Assembly: GCA_005879255.1 (NCBI GenBank)
Contig: VBKY01000621.1
Location: 1 to 5,191 of the forward strand
Reading direction: 5' to 3'
Source of the DNA: Deltaproteobacteria bacterium
Lineage (GTDB): Bacteria; Desulfobacterota_B; Binatia; UBA9968
DNA: 5,191 nucleotides
The position numbers and the translations under genes were made by a program. A model generated the notes under the pieces. The model was not told the origin of the DNA, did no database searches, and saw only the letters and a list, made by a program, of their open reading frames with translations. Shown here piece by piece: positions 1-3,353 of this stretch (its first letter is position 1; the number at the start of each line of letters is the position of its first letter).

Positions 1-391
1 CGTCCAAGATGATCGTTCGCTCAACCTTCGGCGCCGGCGGAGGTGGCGGTGGCGGCGGTGGCGGTGGTGGCGGCTTCGGCGCGGGTGGTGGCGGCGGTGG
101 GGGTGGTGGCGGTGGTGGTGGCGGTGGTGGTGGTGGCTTCGGCTCCTCCGTCAAAAAATATGCAAGAGTACCGCAGATCAATGCTCCCGTCAGCGCCCCG
201 ACTCCTGCGCCAATGCCCAGGTTAAGATCGCTGCGGTCACCAACATTATTCCCCACCGAGGCGCCTGCGGCTCCACCCACGATACCGCAGGTCGCTGCGC
301 CGAACACAGCAGCCTGGTTCTTGGTCATTCCCGCGCAACCAGACAGAAAAAACCCCACCGCAGCTAACGCAAGTTGTTTACTTCCGATCAT
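1..391 (-). CDS. Glycine-zipper, proline-rich lipoprotein, probably OmpA-family (C-terminus beyond window)
   Basis: A frame of 130 codons runs from ATG at 391 off the left edge with no stop. The start has an ideal Shine-Dalgarno (AGGAGG, 403-398) six bases upstream; the ATG at 396 is excluded because it meets TGA after one codon. Residues 1-18 are a signal peptide ending in lipobox L-S-G-C, so Cys19 should be lipidated. Residues 31-80 are glycine/alanine-rich and zipper-like, with two hydrophobic stretches (about 27-51 and 58-80) and cysteines at 35 and 73. A linker follows: Lys85, 18 prolines (86-103), Ala-Pro-Lys, 13 prolines (107-119), Ala-Pro-Lys, then VERTIILD. This layout (lipid anchor, glycine zipper, Pro-rich spacer, beta-strand leading into the next domain) is typical of outer-membrane lipoproteins with a C-terminal OmpA peptidoglycan-binding domain. 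That domain itself is not visible, so the family call is inference. Confidence 0.8.
   Translation of the reverse strand, partial: MIGSKQLALAAVGFFLSGCAGMTKNQAAVFGAATCGIVGGAAGASVGNNVGDRSDLNLGIGAGVGALTGALICGTLAYFLTEEPKPPPPPPPPPPPPPPPPPPAPKPPPPPPPPPPPPPAPKVERTIILD
35..136 (-). repeat. Proline-codon tandem repeat (two CCN tracts) in the lipoprotein gene
   Basis: Nearly 100 bases are built of CCN triplets on the coding strand (CCG, CCA, CCT, CCC mixed). They fall into tracts of 18 and 13 proline codons separated by Ala-Pro-Lys; the second tract is followed by another Ala-Pro-Lys. On the plus strand this reads as GGN repeats with many GG runs, which could form two-layer G-quadruplexes and is prone to replication slippage. 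Triplet slippage would change linker length without breaking the frame. Confidence 0.85.
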
Positions 392-397
392 TTCATA

Positions 398-403
398 CCT
401 CCT
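398..403 (-). promoter_or_regulatory. Shine-Dalgarno of the lipoprotein gene
   Basis: AGGAGG on the minus strand, six bases before ATG 391. It decides the start between two overlapping ATGs (396 and 391), because only 391 opens a long frame. It is the strongest ribosome binding site among the minus-strand genes here and suggests high expression, as expected for an abundant envelope lipoprotein. Confidence 0.85.
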
Positions 404-437
404 CGCTGTCAGATTCCGCCCACTGCAATAAAAAACC

Positions 438-500
438 AAACGACCCTAAAATAGTTTTGCGCTTGTCGCAATCAGGAAAACCCTTAGTTTAAGGTCGTTT
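438..500. promoter_or_regulatory. Nested inverted repeat upstream of the lipoprotein gene (candidate operator or RNA hairpin)
   Basis: The outer arms are AAACGACCCTAAA (438-450) and TTTAAGGTCGTTT (488-500), complementary at 12 of 13 positions across a 37-base gap. Inside the gap lies a second inverted repeat, TTGCG-N5-CGCAA (457-471). A third, CCTTA-GTT-TAAGG (482-494), overlaps the right outer arm, so the arms can pair in alternative ways. The element is 47-109 bases upstream of the lipoprotein ATG, where operators or a structured leader would be expected. No run of T follows in either direction, so it does not look like an ordinary intrinsic terminator. I saw no convincing sigma-70 promoter in the gap. 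Confidence 0.45.
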
Positions 501-616
501 ATCCTGAGATCTCTAAAAGCGATTCTTGAGCAGAAACGCACACTCGATGTATCGGGCGCAACGGCTAACACTTGCGAGCGAGTCTAAACCTGCGTCTTGA
601 ACGCTTACGCGACCTT

Positions 617-1294
617 TCAAAGAGAAGTCAATCCTTCGCGGATGCAATATTTTGTCAGACCGGCAATAGTTCGGATACTGAGCTTATCCATAATCTGCTT
701 GCGATGAGTTTCAATGGTCTTCACACTGACTTCCAGAGTTGCCGCGATCTCTTTTGTCGATCGACCGTCCGCGATCAGTTGCAAGACCTGGAGTTCTCTT
801 TTTGTGAGGCGTTGCACATCGGCAAGATTCTTGGGTGAAATACCGGCCGCTTCGTTCTTTAGGGCAGCGGCGGTCGTTATGGCCGGACTCAAGTACATTC
901 CCCCTTTACTGACCGCTACCAAGGCGGCGGCAAGATCTTCAAGGGCGGAATCCTTAAGTAGATATGCGGAAGCACCGGCCTGTAGCACTTGAAGAACGTA
1001 ATTGCGGCTTGCGTGCATGGAAAGGACGACGACCTCGATCTCCGGTTGCTGGGATTTGATCTGTCGCGTAGCCTCGATTCCGTTGAGGTTGGGTAACATG
1101 ATATCCATGATGACGATGTCCGGATGAAATTCTTTGGCTTTTCTCACCGCCTCGTATCCGTCATTAGCTTCTGCGACACAGTCATATCCGAGTTTTTCTT
1201 CAAGCAATGAGCGGAGCCCCTCGCGCATCATCTTATGGTCTTCCGCAATGAGTACGCGCCTGTTGGCGGATTTTTTTTTGTGCGGTCGATCCAT
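617..1294 (-). CDS. NarL/FixJ-family response regulator 1 (receiver + LuxR-type HTH)
   Basis: A 225-residue cytoplasmic transcription factor of normal family length. The receiver domain spans about residues 13-130: acidic pair Glu18/Asp19, phospho-acceptor Asp64 (in VIMDIMLPN), switch Ser92 (VVVLSMH) and Lys114 (YLLKD). The LuxR-type HTH is at about 160-222, with LTKRELQVLQLIADGRSTKEIA and recognition-helix segment VSVKTIETHRKQIMDKL. All catalytic receiver residues are present, so phosphorylation should control DNA binding. ATG 1294 is the only plausible start: an in-frame TAG lies at 1318-1316, and there is no clear Shine-Dalgarno. Codons 6-8 form a run of nine A. It is separated by 174 bases from response regulator 2, a clear paralogue (same STKEIA, ETHR and IREG-TS C-terminal pattern). 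Its partner is probably the kinase at 2124-2900, but this is inferred from proximity. Confidence 0.93.
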   Translation of the reverse strand: MDRPHKKKSANRRVLIAEDHKMMREGLRSLLEEKLGYDCVAEANDGYEAVRKAKEFHPDIVIMDIMLPNLNGIEATRQIKSQQPEIEVVVLSMHASRNYVLQVLQAGASAYLLKDSALEDLAAALVAVSKGGMYLSPAITTAAALKNEAAGISPKNLADVQRLTKRELQVLQLIADGRSTKEIAATLEVSVKTIETHRKQIMDKLSIRTIAGLTKYCIREGLTSL

Positions 1295-1397
1295 GCCAAG
1301 CGCAAGTAAGGTTAACTATTGTCCGACCTGTGGCCTGGGATACGTATAAATTGCTGCCTCAGATCGTGATTTACACGAACAACAAGGAAACCCTATC

Positions 1398-1407
1398 GGG
1401 AATTCCC
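1398..1407. promoter_or_regulatory. Perfect 10-bp palindrome in the response regulator 1 upstream region
   Basis: GGGAATTCCC is its own reverse complement and lies about 105-115 bases upstream of the response regulator 1 ATG. Flanking ATC and GAT extend the symmetry with one bulged base. On the plus strand it is followed by TTTTT, giving a weak terminator look for plus-strand transcription, but no plus-strand gene precedes it. A dimeric operator is the simpler reading; the binding protein is unknown. Confidence 0.3.
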
Positions 1408-1418
1408 TGATTTTTCGT

Positions 1419-1439
1419 TTCGAATCTTCTTAGATCGAA
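1419..1439 (-). terminator. Hairpin downstream of response regulator 2 (weak terminator candidate)
   Basis: An 8-bp stem with one bulged base: TTCG-A-ATCT (1419-1427) pairs with AGATCGAA (1432-1439) around loop TCTT. It starts about 30 bases after the response regulator 2 stop in the direction of transcription. No T-run follows on the minus strand, so it may protect the 3' end or pause polymerase rather than terminate. If it does terminate, response regulator 1 is a separate transcript. Confidence 0.25.
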
Positions 1440-1468
1440 GAGACGGGACGCTGTATTATTTGCGGATT

Positions 1469-2116
1469 CTATTGGACTGATGTGATTCCTTCGCGGATCG
1501 CAAATTTAGTTAGTTGGGGGATGTTGGGCAGGTTCAATCGACCCATAATTTGTCGGCGGTGGGTTTCAACAGTTTTAATGCTGACGTAAAGACTGCCTGC
1601 GATTTCTTTGGTGGACTTCCCCTCTGCGACCAGCTGTAATACTTCGCGTTCTCTGCTGGATATTTTTGGCAGTTGACATTGGGACTCTGACAACCACTGC
1701 GCGACTGCCCTTTCCACAACGGTCTCCGCGACATCCGGCCCAACATATTTTCGCCCGGCCAAAACTACTTTCAGCGCGGTACTGACCTCGTCATATCCAG
1801 AGTCTTTGAGCAAATATCCGGAGGCTCCGGCCGCGAATGATTCCATGACGAAACGGCTCTCACAGTGCATAGACACGATCAAAACCTTGACGTTGGGAAA
1901 CTCCCGATGGATTTGCCTGGTGAATTCGACCCCGTTGCGGCCGGGCATGCTAATGTCAGTGATCACGGCCTCGGGCTTGAGTTTGGCAATTAGTCTGGCC
2001 GCAGTGCGACCGTCTTCTGCCTCGCCAACGACATGGAAATTGTTTTTTTCCAGTATGGACTTTAGTCCGGCTCTAAGCAGACCGTGATCATCTACGATTA
2101 CTATTCTAGGTCCCAT
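1469..2116 (-). CDS. NarL/FixJ-family response regulator 2 (receiver + LuxR-type HTH)
   Basis: A cytoplasmic DNA-binding regulator of 215 residues. The receiver is at about 4-120: acidic pair Asp9/Asp10, phospho-acceptor Asp54 (VITDISMPG), Ser82 (VLIVSMH) and Lys104 (YLLKD). The LuxR-type HTH at about 150-211 has ISSREREVLQLVAEGKSTKEIA and VSIKTVETHRRQIMGRL. The open frame extends upstream to 2239, but that part overlaps the kinase gene and resembles no receiver. I chose ATG 2116, seven bases after the kinase stop, with a weak GTGA four bases before it. ATG 2134, which overlaps the kinase end by 11 bases and adds six residues, is the alternative. Either way translation is probably coupled to the kinase, making this its most likely cognate regulator. 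Key residues are intact. Confidence 0.93.
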   Translation of the reverse strand: MGPRIVIVDDHGLLRAGLKSILEKNNFHVVGEAEDGRTAARLIAKLKPEAVITDISMPGRNGVEFTRQIHREFPNVKVLIVSMHCESRFVMESFAAGASGYLLKDSGYDEVSTALKVVLAGRKYVGPDVAETVVERAVAQWLSESQCQLPKISSREREVLQLVAEGKSTKEIAGSLYVSIKTVETHRRQIMGRLNLPNIPQLTKFAIREGITSVQ

Positions 2117-2123
2117 GATCTCA

Positions 2124-2900
2124 CTAGGCGCCATCGGTCGGCAGAGTGATGATCGCTCTAGTCCCCTTGCCGACACGAGAAAATATACGCAAATTTCCGC
2201 CCAGTTGCGCGAGACGGGCCCGCACACTGAACAGCCCAAATTTACCGATGCTCAAGTTCGATAGCGCGCTCTTGTGACGGTCAAAGCCCTGGCCATCGTC
2301 GCATACTTCGATCACAACGAAATCAGGGCTGCACGTCAAAGCGATTTTGGCTCGAGAAGCCCGCGCATGTTTGACCACATTGAGAAGAAGCTCGCGCACA
2401 GCGCGGAATAGTACCTCCTGCACTTCGTCTTTCAATCGTCTTGGGGTCAATTCGATTTTGGCCGTACAAATAAGCCCGTGTTTCGTTTGTATCTCTTCCG
2501 CTAACGATTGCAGAGCAGCGGTGAGGCCAGTCTCGCAAAGCTGCTGCGGGTACAACTCATGAATAACCGCTCGCGTATGGTGAATAAGGTCACCGATGAT
2601 AGCGTCGATTTCTTCGACGCAACCACCGTACCGTGGAGGCAGCTTGTCCAATAGTTGCCCTAACTTCATTTTTGCCAACACAAGATCTTGGCCAAACTCG
2701 TCATGCAGCTGTTCGGCAATCTTTTGTCTTTCATGCTCTTTTACGCACTCGAGCTCGCGTGCCAGTGTCTTGAGTGCCTCCTCATATTTCGCGACATTGG
2801 CCGGTGTAACGGCGACAGACTTCGAAGCGTGACGAGGGTTCGCGGTCAACCTCCTCAGTACGATTCGTGATAAAAGGAGACATCGAGTCTGCGAGCGCAA
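2124..2900 (-). CDS. Soluble NarX-type sensor histidine kinase (HisKA_3 + HATPase_c), start uncertain
   Basis: Autophosphorylates on histidine using ATP and passes the phosphate to a NarL-type regulator. Counting from TTG 2900 (258 residues): a helical region at 38-58; HisKA_3 H-box ERQKIAEQLHDEFGQ with phospho-His66; X-region HELYPQQLCETGL (114-126); N-box FRAVRELLLNVVKHA with Asn174; G1 DDGQGF (201-206); G2 GKFGLFSVRARL (219-230); and a C-terminal GKGTRAIITLP strand. All core motifs are present. No membrane segment or input domain is visible in the first 37 residues. The start is doubtful: no in-frame ATG or GTG occurs before Met78, beyond His66. TTG 2900 has only a poor GGGCGAG upstream, and TTG 2849 touches an AGGAGG with no spacing. 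An overlapping frame starting at ATG 2943 may be the true N-terminus (see that entry). Forms an operon with response regulator 2. Confidence 0.88.
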   Translation of the reverse strand: MRSQTRCLLLSRIVLRRLTANPRHASKSVAVTPANVAKYEEALKTLARELECVKEHERQKIAEQLHDEFGQDLVLAKMKLGQLLDKLPPRYGGCVEEIDAIIGDLIHHTRAVIHELYPQQLCETGLTAALQSLAEEIQTKHGLICTAKIELTPRRLKDEVQEVLFRAVRELLLNVVKHARASRAKIALTCSPDFVVIEVCDDGQGFDRHKSALSNLSIGKFGLFSVRARLAQLGGNLRIFSRVGKGTRAIITLPTDGA

Positions 2901-2943
2901 CTCGCCCTGGTTTACGCAGTGATTGTATTTTTTCCAACATCAT
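2782..2943 (-). CDS. Overlapping 53-codon frame; possible original N-terminus of the kinase
   Basis: Starts with ATG ATG at 2943, about 28 bases after the transcription start predicted from the sigma-54 promoter, and stops at TGA 2784-2782, inside the kinase gene but in another frame. It begins MMLEKIQSLRKPGRVALADS and includes SPFITNRTEEVD. Without the ATG requirement this frame is open upstream to a TAG near 3035. It has no Shine-Dalgarno. It ends almost exactly where recognisable kinase sequence (YEEALKTLAREL) begins in the neighbouring frame, so one extra or missing base would join the two. It could be a frameshifted kinase N-terminus, a sequencing error, a leader peptide or chance. I do not recognise the sequence. 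Confidence 0.22.
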   Translation of the reverse strand: MMLEKIQSLRKPGRVALADSMSPFITNRTEEVDREPSSRFEVCRRYTGQCREI

Positions 2944-2981
2944 GAGCCAATCTATGTTTGGTATTCTGGGGCCAAGGAGGG

Positions 2982-2997
2982 AGCAATTAGGATGCCA
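2982..2997 (-). promoter_or_regulatory. Sigma-54 (-24/-12) promoter upstream of the kinase operon
   Basis: The minus strand reads TGGCATCCTAATTGCT. Against the established sigma-54 consensus TGGCAYR-N4-TTGCW, only the R position differs. GG and GC are separated by exactly 10 bases, as required. Transcription should begin near 2971, about 28 bases before ATG 2943 and 71 before TTG 2900, directed at the kinase and response regulator 2. An enhancer-binding activator of sigma-54 is encoded just upstream on the same strand, which makes the site more credible. Activity is not shown. Confidence 0.65.
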
Positions 2998-3086
2998 GAA
3001 AACACGGAAAACCGAGTCGACGATAGGCGTTGAGCGGTCGGTAGACTAAAAGCGGTTCTGGTGACTCAGGATTGCAGGTCATTTTC

Positions 3087-3111
3087 GGCGCGAAATACAA
3101 ATGATGGCGCC
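3087..3111. promoter_or_regulatory. Candidate upstream activating site (inverted GGCGC / GCGCC)
   Basis: GGCGC (3087-3091) and GCGCC (3107-3111) are inverted copies, 20 bases centre to centre, about 116-140 bases upstream of the predicted sigma-54 transcription start. Enhancer-binding proteins with Fis-type HTHs usually bind inverted repeats at such distances. The right copy is part of a perfect GGCGCC. The arms are short, so the assignment rests mainly on position. Confidence 0.25.
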
Positions 3112-3234
3112 ACCGACAATATCGATAATTAAAAACAATTTAGACGTAAATGTCTCGCTAGCCTGCTACACTACTTAGTATGAAAAACAAAGTGAGTAAA
3201 TCAATGTTAATTGTTTTTGACACGTTATAGGAGG

Positions 3235-3248
3235 CGTGGTTGGCCACG
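3235..3248. promoter_or_regulatory. Inverted repeat CGTGG-N4-CCACG
   Basis: CGTGGTTGGCCACG is a 5-bp dyad with a 4-base centre, the right shape for a dimeric HTH site. CGTGG recurs at 3284-3288 and 3306-3310 in the direct repeats, so this may be one cluster of sites. It is about 264-277 bases upstream of the predicted sigma-54 start. It could instead form a hairpin in the activator's 3' transcript, but no T-run follows. Confidence 0.3.
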
Positions 3249-3353
3249 AGAATCCTTCATCAGCCAGCCGATCCCCGTTATTTCGTGGTTTTTGCCACCG
3301 AGTTTCGTGGTTTACGATTTAAGCAAGAATACTTGCCTTTGCGGGTCTCATAA
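3240..3353 (+). CDS. Possible 37-residue small ORF
   Basis: The only plus-strand candidate with a good ribosome site: AGGAGG (3229-3234) lies five bases before TTG 3240. The product would begin MATRILHQPADPRYFVVFAT and end at TAA 3351-3353, overlapping the 3' end of the convergent sigma-54 activator gene by 35 bases. A 16-codon frame (ATG 3180, MKNKVSKSMLIVFDTL) stops within the same Shine-Dalgarno, which would couple the two, and an extended -10 (TGCTACACT, 3164-3172) sits just before that ATG. No domain is recognised, the start is TTG, and the direct repeats fall inside the frame, so it may be regulatory DNA rather than a gene. Confidence 0.15.
   Translation: MATRILHQPADPRYFVVFATEFRGLRFKQEYLPLRVS
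3281..3313. repeat. Two 11-bp direct repeats, 22-bp period
   Basis: TTTCGTGGTTT occurs at 3281-3291 and again at 3303-3313, identical over 11 bases and unlike on both flanks. The 22-base spacing is about two helical turns, so proteins on both copies would face the same side of the DNA. They begin five bases past the activator's stop codon. They may be binding sites; the function is unknown. Confidence 0.5.

Larger units (their letters stand above)
2944..3318. other. Intergenic regulatory region between the sigma-54 activator and the kinase
   Basis: No convincing gene fills these 375 bases. From the kinase side it holds the sigma-54 promoter (2982-2997); a GGCGC / GCGCC inverted pair (3087-3091 and 3107-3111) about 116-140 bases upstream of the predicted start, a usual distance for enhancer sites; the palindrome TATCGATA (3120-3127); a near-symmetric AGACGT-AA-ATGTCT (3142-3155); AT-rich stretches around 3118-3150 and 3180-3220 that could bend; the inverted repeat CGTGG-TTGG-CCACG (3235-3248); and 11-bp direct repeats (3281-3313). 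No strong intrinsic terminator for the activator gene was found, so read-through into the kinase remains possible. Confidence 0.6.

Noticed and set aside
9..431. Plus-strand open frame coding a glycine-rich protein
   Set aside because: It is the antisense of the proline-codon repeat. The minus strand has a perfect Shine-Dalgarno, a signal peptide with lipobox and a coherent domain layout; the plus frame has none of these.
424..438. Sigma-54-like TGG...TTGC upstream of the lipoprotein gene (minus strand)
   Set aside because: GG and GC are only 9 bases apart. Sigma-54 promoters need 10, and a one-base change normally abolishes function.
591..604. Short GCGT/ACGC hairpin just after response regulator 1
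   Set aside because: The stem is only four pairs with no T-run on the minus strand, too weak to call a terminator.
2117..2239. Upstream extension of response regulator 2 to 2239
   Set aside because: It lies wholly over the kinase's conserved ATP-binding C-terminus in another frame and adds no receiver sequence; receivers start right at ...GPRIVIVDD.
3217..3222. TTGACA on the plus strand, a perfect -35 hexamer
   Set aside because: No -10 element lies 15-19 bases downstream; the sequence there is GC-rich and includes the CGTGG dyad.
3263..3278. GG-N10-GC spacing on the minus strand just after the activator gene
   Set aside because: Spacing is correct but the flanking bases (CGGGG and TGGC) fit TGGCA and TTGC poorly.
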